The notes below the pieces were generated by a model. The model was not told where the DNA came from. It made no database searches and saw nothing but the letters and a program-made list of their open reading frames with translations. 64,000 bases of DNA, taken from Methylotenera sp. RIFCSPLOWO2_02_FULL_45_14. Lineage in GTDB: Bacteria; Pseudomonadota; Gammaproteobacteria; Burkholderiales; Methylophilaceae. The stretch is taken from positions 56,579 to 120,578 of the forward strand of contig MHBU01000022.1 in NCBI GenBank assembly GCA_001803395.1, given 5' to 3'. Position 1 is the stretch's first letter, and each line of letters starts with the position of its first letter. Shown here one piece after another: positions 1 through 9,019 of this stretch. The translations under genes were made by a program, and so were the position numbers.

Positions 1-264
1 GTATCTATTGGGCACGCCAACCACGGCAACCCTAGCGTGATGATTGCGCTGGCTGAATGGGTACAAAGTATTGTTTACCTACACCCTGACCCATCATTGT
101 TAAACGGCGTGGACACGATTTTTAAAATACATTTATTCTTTGGCATGACTGTGTTTTTGCTGTTCCCGTTCACCCGCTTAGTACATGTGTGGAGTGCGCC
201 GTTTGGCTACGCCAATCGCCCATATCAAGTGGTGCGTAGCAAACGTAAGTTCTTAAAAAGCTAG
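1..264 (+). CDS. narI: Respiratory nitrate reductase gamma subunit, C-terminal part (partial at window start)
   Basis: The reading frame is open from base 1, so the gene begins outside the window. The visible 87 residues include the motif HANHGNP, a membrane segment around FFGMTVFLLFPFTRLVHVW and the ending YQVVRSKRKF, all typical of the last helix and tail of NarI. NarI is the membrane cytochrome b that passes electrons from quinol to NarGH. The internal GTG at 37 is not a start. The following porin and moaA fit a nitrate respiration locus, because NarG needs a molybdenum cofactor. Identification rests on the C-terminal quarter only. Confidence 0.9.
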   Translation, partial: VSIGHANHGNPSVMIALAEWVQSIVYLHPDPSLLNGVDTIFKIHLFFGMTVFLLFPFTRLVHVWSAPFGYANRPYQVVRSKRKFLKS

Positions 265-273
265 GAGATGATA

Positions 274-1674
274 ATGAACCATCGATTAAGTATTTCTGTA
301 TTTTCCGCCTTGTTAGCGATGTGGGCATTACCAGCTTTGGCAGACGAGGCTGCTAAACCTGCACCACCTGAAACCCTGCTTGAAGCCATCAAGCAAGGTA
401 AACCAATGACCAACTTCAGGTTGCGTTACGAGAACGTCAATCAAGACGGCTACCAATCGACTGCTGCCAATGCTAAAAAGCTCGACACAGGCGAAGCCTT
501 TACCTTACGCAGCTTAATCGGCTGGCAGACAGCACCATTTAATAATTTCAGTTTTGCCGCACAAATCACCGATGTCCACGAGTTTAACGACGATTTTAAC
601 GACCGCCGTGACAACGTGCCAGAACCAGGCAAGGGCGCATACCCCAACATCGTTGACCCAGGCTACACCGACATCAACCAGCTGTATGTGGACTGGACTG
701 GCATTAAAAACACCAAACTGCGCTTAGGTCGCCAACAGCTTAATCTGGACAATGTACGCTTTATCGGCGACATCGCCTTCAGGCAAAACATGCAGGTGTT
801 TGATGGTATTTCTGTGTTGAATAAAAGCATCCCTGATGTTGAAATCTTTGCCGCCCACTTTGACAAAGTGCGCCAGATCACCACCAAACTGCGTGACGGC
901 AACATCGATATGGTGAATGCCAAATATCGCATCTCGCCTACAGAGTCACTCGTGGGTTACGGCTATTTCATTGATGTCGAGAATTTAGGGCAAAATGGAG
1001 GTAACCCGACAGCAGCTGGTTTCGCCGCACAAGGTGGCAATGGCTTGGGTGCCAGTCAAGACTCCATCCCAACAGCCACCACTGATGCCAGCAGCAAAAC
1101 CTTTGGCCTACGTCTAGACGGCGCGCGTAAAGTGAATGATGACTGGAAGCTGCTCTACACTGCAGAATACGCTAAGCAGGATGACTACCGTGGCGGCAAT
1201 ACGCTGATTGATGCGCATTACTTCAAGCTAGGCGGTGGTGCAGCCTACGGCGTTTGGTCATTACGCATAGACCATGAAAAGCTCTCCAGCAACAATGGTA
1301 AATACGCCTTTCAAACCCCACTGGGCACTAATCATCTGTTTCAAGGCTGGGCAGATGTATTTTTAGCCACACCACGTCAAGGCATGGAAGACACCTTCAT
1401 TACTTTTGCGGGCAGTATCGAGAAAGCCAAGCTGTATGCGGAATACCATGTATTTAAGTCAGATGAGAAATACCAATCGCTCAACGGAAAATTTGGTGAC
1501 AAATACGGCACAGAGTTTGATGCCAGTGTGGCTTATCCGTTCAGCAAGGAGCTGATGGGCAAAGTGGAATACGCCAAATTCAATGAAAGTGATGTGTATG
1601 GCGGCAGCCTACAAGGCGCCGCACGTAAGGGTGATAAAGAAATCGTTTGGCTCACTGGGATGTACACGTTTTAA
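274..1674 (+). CDS. Outer-membrane porin-like protein of the alginate-export (beta-barrel) type
   Basis: A 466-residue protein with a signal peptide ending near PALADEAA, followed by a long beta-rich region with repeated aromatic/charged strands (for example LRYENVNQDGY and LRLGRQQLN) and a C-terminal aromatic residue in GMYTF, as in outer-membrane barrels. It resembles the alginate_exp porin family; the substrate cannot be read from sequence. The in-frame ATG at 268 directly abuts the Shine-Dalgarno AGGAG (263-267), so ATG 274 with a 6-base gap is preferred. It starts 9 bases after narI and is probably cotranscribed with it, which suggests a role in solute uptake during nitrate respiration (inference). 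Confidence 0.75.
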   Translation: MNHRLSISVFSALLAMWALPALADEAAKPAPPETLLEAIKQGKPMTNFRLRYENVNQDGYQSTAANAKKLDTGEAFTLRSLIGWQTAPFNNFSFAAQITDVHEFNDDFNDRRDNVPEPGKGAYPNIVDPGYTDINQLYVDWTGIKNTKLRLGRQQLNLDNVRFIGDIAFRQNMQVFDGISVLNKSIPDVEIFAAHFDKVRQITTKLRDGNIDMVNAKYRISPTESLVGYGYFIDVENLGQNGGNPTAAGFAAQGGNGLGASQDSIPTATTDASSKTFGLRLDGARKVNDDWKLLYTAEYAKQDDYRGGNTLIDAHYFKLGGGAAYGVWSLRIDHEKLSSNNGKYAFQTPLGTNHLFQGWADVFLATPRQGMEDTFITFAGSIEKAKLYAEYHVFKSDEKYQSLNGKFGDKYGTEFDASVAYPFSKELMGKVEYAKFNESDVYGGSLQGAARKGDKEIVWLTGMYTF

Positions 1675-1685
1675 CTGAGTTGATC

Positions 1686-2696
1686 ATGCCTAAAAACGAC
1701 AATTATCCTGCTTCGTTGGTCGATAGCTTTGGTCGCAAGGTGGACTATATCCGCTTATCAATTACAGATCGTTGTGATTTTAGGTGTGTCTATTGCATGT
1801 CTGAAGACATGCAATTTTTACCGCGTGATGAAGTGCTAACGCTGGAAGAGTGCTCTCGTCTGGTTAAAGCTTTTGTCTCGCTTGGGGTAAAAAAAGTTCG
1901 GATTACCGGCGGTGAGCCGCTGGTGCGTAAAGACGCGTTATGGCTTTTTAATGAAATAGGCCACTTGTCTGGTCTGAATGAACTGGTTATTACCACCAAT
2001 GGTTCACAGTTGGAGCATCAAGCGCAGGCATTAAAGCAAGCTGGCGTGCGTCGCATTAACATTAGCCTGGATAGTCTGGATGCGGCGCGTTTTCGTAAAA
2101 TTACCCGTGTGGGCAATCTTGATAAAGTGTTGCGTGGAATTGCTGCGGCTAAACAGGCTGGATTCGAGAAGATTAAACTCAATACATTATTGATGCGTGG
2201 TGTGAATGATGATGAAGCGCTGCCCTTGGTTGCATTTGCGATAGCGCAGGGCATTGATATTTCTTTTATTGAAGAAATGCCGCTGGGCCTTGTGCACCAC
2301 ACGCGCAATTCAACTTACGTAAGTAATGAAGATACATTGAAATTGCTGAGGGCGCGTTATGATCTCATCGGTAGCGTAGAGAACACTGGAGGGCCTGCGC
2401 GCTACTGGCGTGTTCCGAACACGGATACAAAAGTTGGCTTTATCTCTCCGCACAGCCATAATTTTTGTGAATCCTGTAATCGCGTGCGCATTACCAGTAA
2501 AGGCGAACTATACCTCTGTCTGGGTCAAGAAAATAAAGTCGATTTAATGCCTTTATTAAGAGAGTATCCACGTGACGATAAGCCGCTTATTGAGGCTATC
2601 ATTGGCAGCATGAACATTAAGCCTAAAGGTCACGATTTTGATTTAAAACGTGCAGCACCGGCCGTGATACGCTTTATGTCTCATACCGGTGGTTGA
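1686..2696 (+). CDS. moaA: GTP 3',8-cyclase (molybdenum cofactor biosynthesis protein A)
   Basis: Radical SAM enzyme converting GTP to 3',8-cyclo-7,8-dihydro-GTP, the first step of molybdopterin synthesis. The N-terminal CDFRCVYC gives the SAM-type 4Fe-4S cluster, ITGGEPL is the SAM-binding motif, and a second Cys set (FCESCNRVR plus the Cys in LYLCLGQ) binds the C-terminal cluster. The protein ends in the expected Gly-Gly. The ORF can be extended to a TTG at 1647 inside the porin gene, but ATG 1686 gives the usual family N-terminus and 336 residues. It follows the porin by 11 bases and supplies the cofactor for the nitrate reductase. Confidence 0.95.
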   Translation: MPKNDNYPASLVDSFGRKVDYIRLSITDRCDFRCVYCMSEDMQFLPRDEVLTLEECSRLVKAFVSLGVKKVRITGGEPLVRKDALWLFNEIGHLSGLNELVITTNGSQLEHQAQALKQAGVRRINISLDSLDAARFRKITRVGNLDKVLRGIAAAKQAGFEKIKLNTLLMRGVNDDEALPLVAFAIAQGIDISFIEEMPLGLVHHTRNSTYVSNEDTLKLLRARYDLIGSVENTGGPARYWRVPNTDTKVGFISPHSHNFCESCNRVRITSKGELYLCLGQENKVDLMPLLREYPRDDKPLIEAIIGSMNIKPKGHDFDLKRAAPAVIRFMSHTGG

Positions 2697-2750
2697 TATT
2701 ATCAATTTTACTTTTACCTTTACCGTAACTGTCAGTAGCTAAAAGTTTAT

Positions 2751-2783
2751 AAAGTGCCTGTTAATGATAATTAGCTGGCACTT
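2751..2783. terminator. Possible hairpin between convergent moaA and RND pump genes
   Basis: AAGTGCC and GGCACTT form a 7-bp inverted repeat around an 18-base AT-rich loop. The right arm lies in the last codons of the leftward RND gene. There is no clean T-run, so this is a weak call for a bidirectional terminator. Confidence 0.3.
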
Positions 2784-5700
2784 ACTTTATTCCACTTACT
2801 TAAACCACCCATTACTAATGAATACGCCGCGGGTACCACCACTAAAGTCAGCAGCGTGGATGAAATCATGCCGCCGATAATGGCAACGGATAATGGTTTG
2901 TTGGTTTCACTGCCCGCACCTAGGCCTAATGCGGCAGGAAGCAGCGCTAAAATAATGGTGAGTGAAGTCATTACCACCGGGCGCACCCTGATTGGGCATG
3001 CTTCTTTAAGTGCGTCGTTAATATTGGCACCTTTTTCTATCAGTTGGTTGGTTAAGTCCACCAGCAAAATCGAGTTTTTAGCGACCAGACCTATCAGCAG
3101 TACCAAGCCGATCATGGAGTACATGTTGAGAGAGTTGCCTGTAATCAATAGTGCAATGAGCCCGCCAATAATGGCAAGCGGCTGGGCGAGCATGATAATG
3201 AAGGGCTGGATGAATGAGTTGAATTGGCTAGCTAATACCATGTAGAGCAAAGTGAAAGCCAGCAAAAGTACAAACTTGATATTTGTAAAAGTTTTACCAA
3301 ACTCTTCAGCTTGGCCTGTGAGTTTGAGCGTGTAATCTGGCGGCACAATTTTACTGGCGATTTCTTTCACTAAATCGACGGCTTCACCCAGTGGCATATT
3401 GGGGTTGGCGTAAAAATTAGCGGCATATTGCAAATCGTATCGACCAATCACCGCTGGTCCCAACTCATGTTTGAAACTGGCAACTGCATCCAGGCGCACT
3501 AATTCGCCATTAGCGCTACGCAGGTAAATTTTGCTTAAATCGGCGACATTGTTCAAGTCGCCTTCGGTGGCTTTCAGGCGAATGTCGTAGCGCTGGCCAT
3601 CACCTGAGGCCTCGTTATATTTGGCAACATTGATACCGCCAGCATACAAGCTAACAGCAGTGGCAATATCTGTGGCACTTAGGCCTAAGTTTGCTGCGTT
3701 TGCGCGGTCAATTTGCATGTTGAGTTGTGGCAGATCTAGTTGTACATCTAAATCTACTTTGCCCATGTCGGTATTGCTGCTCAGTGCCTGTTGCAGCGAT
3801 TGTGAGATGCGGCCAATTTCTTGCAGGTTGGCGCCCGTTAAATTGAACTGCAATTTCTCAGAGCGTTGACCACGCACTACCGATGCCGGCGCGGGGAGTG
3901 CGCGCACGCCGGGTATTTTATCCAGTTCGGCTTTGAGTTCTTTTATTAGCGCTTTTTGACTCTTGTTACGCTCTTGTTTTGGTTTTAAGCGCACATTGAC
4001 ATTACCCTGATTGACTTGCCCGCGTGAACCCGCACCTATCATAGAAAAGTAGCTGGCAACTTCATCTTTGTGGTTGGCGACAGTGGCTTCTACCAGCTTT
4101 AAGCGCGAGTCGGTGTAGGCTAAGGTTGATCCCAAGGGGGTGTTGATCCTAATGCCAAAACTGCTTTCGTCGGTTTCTGGTACAAAATCTTTTTCAACAT
4201 ATTTAAGGGTGTAGAACCCAGAGAAACCAACAAAAACGAGGGTGGATAACAGCACCAAACCACGATGATTAAGCGTAGCGTAAAGTAACTTTTTATACAC
4301 ATTATCGATGCTACTTAACATGCGCCCAAACATACGGTAAAGTGCATTTTCATTGTGGGTGACGCTTAGGTAACGTGAGCACAACATAGGGGTGAGTGTG
4401 AGCGAAACAAACAAAGAGACCAGCACCCCAAATGTGACCACTACAGCAAATGATTTGAAAAACTTACCAATAATGCCATCCATAAAAATCACAGGCGCGA
4501 ATATACACACCAGCGCGGCTGATGAAGCCAGCACGGCAAATACCACCTCGTTACTACCAATAATGGTGGCGCGTGTGCGAAAGGCTGCAACCGCCCGCGG
4601 GTTTTTTAGATCAATCGCGCTCAAGCCTGTGCCGGCTTCGCCTTCCATGTGGCGTAATATGCTTTCGCGCACTACAATGGCGTCATCCACTACTACGCCG
4701 ATCAGTAACAGCAGGGCTAGCATGGTCATGCTGTTAAAGGTGTAACCAGCAAAATACATAACAGCGATGGCGCCAAGCAATGAGACTGGAATTTCCAAAC
4801 AAACCATTAAGGTTGAGCTGAAAGATCGCATAAAAATCAACACGATTAGTGCAGCAAACAGGGTGCCTTCAACTAGGTGCTCTTTGAGTGAGGCGACCAT
4901 TTGGTTAATAAAAATAGAGTCGTTGCTGGAAATTTCGAGTGTTAGGCCAGGCGGTAAGTTGGGGCGTATGTCATTTTCCAGCCTGCGCTCTACTTCTTTA
5001 ATAATGCCAACAGTGTTGGCATTTGCGACTTTAACCATGCCCAAACCCACGGTTGGCTTGCCGTTGTAGCGTGCAATTTGACGATTATCGCTAATGCCAT
5101 CTTCAACCGTGGCAACGTCTTTCAGGCGAATAGATGCGCCTGATTTTGTGGCGACGACTAACTCAGCCAGGTCTTTAATGGTGTGAAACTCCAGATCAAG
5201 TTTTATTAACTGTTCTGCTTGTGCGCTGACTAAAAAACCGCCAGGCAGTTGTATATGCTCACGACTAAAAGCGGCAGTTAAATCACTTGCGGTAAGCTTG
5301 TAGGCTGCCATGCGCTCTGGCAGAACATTCACGCGAATCACACGGTCGCGGCGCCCGCCAATGGTGACTTCACCTACGCCGTTGATGGTTTCAAATTTTT
5401 TCTTGAGTACATTGTTTGCGTATAAATTAAGTTGCTGTATGGTGCGGTCACCACTGAGTGCCAGCCATATCACGGCAGAGGCATTGGTATCCACCTTTTG
5501 TACGGTCGGTGGGTCTGTGTCTGCAGGCAGTCGGCGTAGTATCTGGTTTACCTTGGCTTGTACTTCGTTGTAAGCAACATCAATGTTTTTATCCAGCGAG
5601 AAAGTAATGCTTACGCTAGAAAAACCAGGAGAAGAAGAAGATTGAATGTGCTCAATGCCCGGGGTGGTGTTGATGGCGGATTCAATAACGCTGGTAATGC

Positions 5701-5884
5701 TGGTATCAATGACATCAGGATTGGCACCACGTAATGTGGTATTGACCATAATGATAGGAAAATCAATGGCTGGAATGCGATCAACGCCGATGCGCTGATA
5801 CGAAATAATACCGAACAAAACAATCACGCCTGACAACATCCAAGCAAGGACGTGACGTTTAATGGAAAGTTCTGGCAAGGTCAT
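2771..5884 (-). CDS. RND-family efflux pump, inner-membrane transporter subunit
   Basis: A 1037-residue protein of the HAE1/AcrB-like RND superfamily, which exports hydrophobic or amphiphilic compounds using the proton motive force. It has the expected duplicated plan: one N-terminal helix, a large periplasmic loop, a helix bundle, then a second periplasmic loop and bundle. The proton-relay Asp pair is visible in LLIGVVVDDAIVV, and GLVAKNSILLVD is the matching motif of the second half. The adaptor gene lies immediately upstream on the same strand with a 34-base gap. No outer-membrane factor is encoded nearby, so the pump probably borrows one. The substrate is unknown. Confidence 0.93.
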   Translation of the reverse strand: MTLPELSIKRHVLAWMLSGVIVLFGIISYQRIGVDRIPAIDFPIIMVNTTLRGANPDVIDTSITSVIESAINTTPGIEHIQSSSSPGFSSVSITFSLDKNIDVAYNEVQAKVNQILRRLPADTDPPTVQKVDTNASAVIWLALSGDRTIQQLNLYANNVLKKKFETINGVGEVTIGGRRDRVIRVNVLPERMAAYKLTASDLTAAFSREHIQLPGGFLVSAQAEQLIKLDLEFHTIKDLAELVVATKSGASIRLKDVATVEDGISDNRQIARYNGKPTVGLGMVKVANANTVGIIKEVERRLENDIRPNLPPGLTLEISSNDSIFINQMVASLKEHLVEGTLFAALIVLIFMRSFSSTLMVCLEIPVSLLGAIAVMYFAGYTFNSMTMLALLLLIGVVVDDAIVVRESILRHMEGEAGTGLSAIDLKNPRAVAAFRTRATIIGSNEVVFAVLASSAALVCIFAPVIFMDGIIGKFFKSFAVVVTFGVLVSLFVSLTLTPMLCSRYLSVTHNENALYRMFGRMLSSIDNVYKKLLYATLNHRGLVLLSTLVFVGFSGFYTLKYVEKDFVPETDESSFGIRINTPLGSTLAYTDSRLKLVEATVANHKDEVASYFSMIGAGSRGQVNQGNVNVRLKPKQERNKSQKALIKELKAELDKIPGVRALPAPASVVRGQRSEKLQFNLTGANLQEIGRISQSLQQALSSNTDMGKVDLDVQLDLPQLNMQIDRANAANLGLSATDIATAVSLYAGGINVAKYNEASGDGQRYDIRLKATEGDLNNVADLSKIYLRSANGELVRLDAVASFKHELGPAVIGRYDLQYAANFYANPNMPLGEAVDLVKEIASKIVPPDYTLKLTGQAEEFGKTFTNIKFVLLLAFTLLYMVLASQFNSFIQPFIIMLAQPLAIIGGLIALLITGNSLNMYSMIGLVLLIGLVAKNSILLVDLTNQLIEKGANINDALKEACPIRVRPVVMTSLTIILALLPAALGLGAGSETNKPLSVAIIGGMISSTLLTLVVVPAAYSLVMGGLSKWNKVSAS

Positions 5885-5918
5885 TGAGTTGCGTTCTTTT
5901 ATTGTTGTTGAATTGTGA

Positions 5919-7019
5919 TTATTGCGTCAGGTGATCTGAAGCGATTTTTACCGGGGCTTTATCGGTTAAAAAACCTGCGCCATCGGATGCAATCGTATCG
6001 TTTGCATTGAGTCCATCAATAATTTCAACCAATCTATTTTGGTGCAAGCCGGTTTTTACGATCACTTGATGCGCTGTATCGGCTTTTACCACATACACCA
6101 CTTCACCCGCTGGCCGTAACACCACGCTTTGTTCTGGCACCATCATGGCGTTGGGTCGCTCGCCTAAAATCACGGTGCCTGTCACGCTAGCCCCTGGTTG
6201 CCAATCTAGTTGATTTGTCACATCTGCAATCACATCAACGGTGCGGTTACTTTCTGTAATCATGGATTTTAATTCCCGAATTACCGATTCAACCACTTGC
6301 GTGCTGGTAGGCGTGCTTAAACGTACTTTTAAACCAGGTTTAAGTTGTGCGCTGATACGTTCCGGAAAAGGGATATGTGCACGTAAGCGTTTATTGGAAA
6401 TGATTTGCACAATCGGGTCACCTACTTTTACAAACTCACCTGTATCCACGATTTTTTTCTCTACCACACCGCTGGCGGGTGCAAACACTTTTGTTTTACT
6501 ACTGCTATGGTTGATGGTACTCACGCGCGCTTTAGCACCAGTGAGCTGTTCTTTGAGTACATTTTGTTGCGCTAACTCGTTATCCACCACATTTTGCGAG
6601 ATAAACTTTTTGTTAACTAAAGCCTGGCTGCGTACGACAGTTTTAGCTTGGTTGTCTAATAAGGCCTCAATGCGCGCAACCTCAGCCTGCGCTTCATTGC
6701 GTTGCAAGCCAAAGTCTGTTGCGTCTAAAGTTGCAATGAGTTGGCCTTGCTTGACTGTTTGGCCGGGACTTACATACACTTTAATAACGCGTGCAGCCAC
6801 CTCTGCCGCAATAGTGGGGTCAATTAAGCCTTCAAGTGAGCCAATGGCTTCTTCGGTGATTTCAATCGATTTATTTTGTACTTGGGTGACTGTGATTAAA
6901 GTCGGTTTTGGGCCTTGTTTTTCCTGACCAGATTTGCCAGTCGACTTATCGTTGGCACCACAAGCTACCAGTAGGCTTAAAAATAATGTGAGTAAAATAG
7001 ATTGTGTGATTTTATGCAT
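5919..7019 (-). CDS. RND pump periplasmic adaptor (membrane fusion) lipoprotein
   Basis: A 366-residue membrane fusion protein that bridges the RND transporter and an outer-membrane channel. The signal peptide ends with a lipobox-like LVACG, predicting a lipid-anchored Cys. Then follow a lipoyl/biotinyl half-motif (PGQTVKQGQLIATLD), a helical hairpin of about residues 95-160, the second lipoyl half (VFAPASGVVEKKIVDTGEFV) and beta-barrel domains. It is the first gene of a two-gene operon with the transporter. The gene ahead of it, ampD, is on the same strand 41 bases away, so limited read-through is possible. Confidence 0.92.
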   Translation of the reverse strand: MHKITQSILLTLFLSLLVACGANDKSTGKSGQEKQGPKPTLITVTQVQNKSIEITEEAIGSLEGLIDPTIAAEVAARVIKVYVSPGQTVKQGQLIATLDATDFGLQRNEAQAEVARIEALLDNQAKTVVRSQALVNKKFISQNVVDNELAQQNVLKEQLTGAKARVSTINHSSSKTKVFAPASGVVEKKIVDTGEFVKVGDPIVQIISNKRLRAHIPFPERISAQLKPGLKVRLSTPTSTQVVESVIRELKSMITESNRTVDVIADVTNQLDWQPGASVTGTVILGERPNAMMVPEQSVVLRPAGEVVYVVKADTAHQVIVKTGLHQNRLVEIIDGLNANDTIASDGAGFLTDKAPVKIASDHLTQ

Positions 7020-7060
7020 AATTGGGATGCTAACGGCTCTTGATTTTTTTGTTCAGTACT

Positions 7061-7603
7061 TTATTTGATGTCACTTAAAATTTCTTGCCAATTAAAAAAT
7101 GGACCAGGGTCAGTTTTACGTCCTGGTGCAATATCTGAATGCCCTACTATAGCTTGTATTGGATAGACGTTACTAATGCTCAATATTAATTTTTTTAGTG
7201 TTTGATATTGCGCGGGTTCAAACGCTTCAAAGTCCGAACCTTCTAACTCAATTCCGACTGAGAAATCATTACAACGTTCATGTCCTTGCCAATTTGATAC
7301 GCCTGCATGCCAGGCGCGTTCTAGACATGAAACAAATTGTATCAGCGCGCCATCGCGCCGAATTAAAAAGTGCGATGAAACTTTTTGGGTGTAGATTTCA
7401 GCATAATAAGGGTGTTCATTAGGATTGAGTTGATTGGTAAAGAGCTCAATAATGCCGTTGCCACCATATTGGTTGGGAGGCAAGCTGATGTTGTGAATAA
7501 CAATTAAACAAATTTCAGCCTGTGGGCGGGCATCAAAATTTGGCGAAGCAATTAACTGCGCGTTATGAGCAAAGCCTGCTTTATTGATGAGGTAAGTTTC
7601 CAT
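7061..7603 (-). CDS. ampD: 1,6-anhydro-N-acetylmuramyl-L-alanine amidase
   Basis: Cytoplasmic zinc amidase that cleaves the stem peptide from anhydromuropeptides during cell-wall recycling. The amidase_2 fold shows the zinc ligand His in VIHNISLPP, then HAGVSNWQG, GIELEGSDF and the second ligand region GHSDIAPGRKTDPGP, close to the E. coli AmpD pattern. An upstream in-frame ATG at 7621 adds six residues; the shorter start (180 aa) fits the usual family N-terminus better, but neither has a good Shine-Dalgarno. A TATACT hexamer lies just upstream of the longer start. It is divergent from the antiporter gene on the right. Confidence 0.92.
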   Translation of the reverse strand: METYLINKAGFAHNAQLIASPNFDARPQAEICLIVIHNISLPPNQYGGNGIIELFTNQLNPNEHPYYAEIYTQKVSSHFLIRRDGALIQFVSCLERAWHAGVSNWQGHERCNDFSVGIELEGSDFEAFEPAQYQTLKKLILSISNVYPIQAIVGHSDIAPGRKTDPGPFFNWQEILSDIK

Positions 7604-7684
7604 AACCCTGATTTTAGGCATATTTGAGTATAAAATGCCAACATTACGAAATTTATACAGTATTTATTTTAAGGGACAGCCAAA

Positions 7685-8689
7685 ATGGTATTTTTAGAGT
7701 TACTAGCGATGCTGGTTGTGATTTTAATCGCAGCAGAAGTGTTTACCAATGCGCTGGAGCATTTGGGCGAAAAATTGGGGATTTCTGAAGGTGTTACTGG
7801 CTCGCTATTTGCCGCTGTAGGTACAGCACTACCAGAAACCATGGTGCCATTGCTGGCATTGTTGGCAGGTACGCAAAATGTCACCACAAATGAGGAAATT
7901 GGTGTGGGCGCAATTTTAGGGGCTCCCTTGATGTTAGCGACACTGTCTATTTGCTTGATGGCTATTTCAGTGTGGAAACGTCGTGGCGCACAGGGTCACT
8001 TACGCCCTGAAAAAACAGGACTTAAACGTGATTTAAACTTTTTTATTATGGCCTTTTCTTTTGCTACGCTGGCTATGTTTGTTCCGCATACCCAGGCTAC
8101 TATTCGCGTTGTACTTAGTTTTGGCATGGTCTTGATTTATTTTATCTACGTGATGCTCACTTTGCGTGCGTCTAAGGCTTTGGTGGATGATGGTCATGCC
8201 ACAGAAGCTGATAGTGACATGTTTTTATGCAGACTGGGCTTGCCAAATAACACGGTGGTCATTGTTATCCAGTTGCTGCTAGGTTTAGGTTTGCTAGTTG
8301 CTGGGGCTAAAGGCTTTATTCATGGCGTAGAGTCGGCAGCACAAATACTTGGTATTTCAGCTTTGTTACTATCATTGCTAATTATTCCGATTGCGACTGA
8401 ATTGCCAGAAAAGGTAAATAGTATTTTATGGATACGCAAAGGCAAAGATACGCTAGCCTTTGGCAACATTACAGGTGCCATGGTGTTTCAGGGTACATTG
8501 TTACCCGCTATCGGCATTATGCTCACACCTTGGAGCCCACGCATGGAAGTGTTAGCTGGCGTTATTGTCACCCTGATCGCCGCCATTTGGCTAAGAGTAA
8601 TAGCCGAGCGCGAAGGCGGTATTCGCGTATGGCATTTAGGCTTTAATGGCTTGTTGTATGTGACGTATTTGGCGATTGTGCTTTTGTAA
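7685..8689 (+). CDS. Sodium/calcium exchanger-family membrane antiporter
   Basis: A 334-residue integral membrane protein with about ten hydrophobic segments in two halves. Each half carries an alpha-repeat-like motif: GSLFAAVGTALPETMVPLL near residues 39-57, and LIIPIATELPEKVNSI in the second half. The acidic residues in these P-E-T / L-P-E motifs are the cation-binding positions of the NCX/CaCA family. A Shine-Dalgarno AAGGGA lies at 7671-7676. It probably exchanges Ca2+ or another cation for H+ or Na+; ion specificity cannot be assigned. It appears monocistronic. Confidence 0.82.
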   Translation: MVFLELLAMLVVILIAAEVFTNALEHLGEKLGISEGVTGSLFAAVGTALPETMVPLLALLAGTQNVTTNEEIGVGAILGAPLMLATLSICLMAISVWKRRGAQGHLRPEKTGLKRDLNFFIMAFSFATLAMFVPHTQATIRVVLSFGMVLIYFIYVMLTLRASKALVDDGHATEADSDMFLCRLGLPNNTVVIVIQLLLGLGLLVAGAKGFIHGVESAAQILGISALLLSLLIIPIATELPEKVNSILWIRKGKDTLAFGNITGAMVFQGTLLPAIGIMLTPWSPRMEVLAGVIVTLIAAIWLRVIAEREGGIRVWHLGFNGLLYVTYLAIVLL

Positions 8690-9019
8690 ATACGTTATTT
8701 ATTAATTTGGGTTATCCATATTTCATGATTGATTTAAGCAGAAATCACTGAATTAAAAATTTCCAGTTTATGTTGATTCTCTATTCTTGTTAGAAAAAGT
8801 CTGCTTTGGAGCAACTTGATTTAGACGGCATGTCGCAGTCAAGAGCAGGCATTCAAACGTTTATCAACTCGCATTATTGTGCTCAATTATGTTGTAAGAA
8901 AACAATTAAAAAGGCCGATTCTTTAATAAAATCAGCCTTTCAAGTATTTTTCGTACTAGTGCTTAACTTCCCATCTTTGCGTTTACCACGGGAGAAACAC
9001 TTACTCTCGGTCATGCTTA
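8690..9019. other. 330-bp intergenic region without a convincing gene
   Basis: AT-rich stretch between the antiporter and the convergent secreted-protein gene. An 87-codon open frame exists at 8806-9069, but it runs through a terminator-like hairpin, overlaps the next gene antisense and has no family features. The only structure I see is the hairpin at 8909-8940. Confidence 0.7.
8909..8940. terminator. Hairpin, probable bidirectional terminator
   Basis: AAAGGCCGATT and AATCAGCCTTT form an 11-bp stem with one mismatch around a short AT loop. A-rich sequence precedes and T-rich sequence follows, so it could stop the rightward antiporter transcript and the leftward secreted-protein transcript. 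Confidence 0.55.

Noticed and set aside
1647..1685. Extended moaA start at TTG inside the porin gene
   Set aside because: ATG 1686 gives the normal MoaA N-terminus; the extension would overlap the porin stop by 28 bases.
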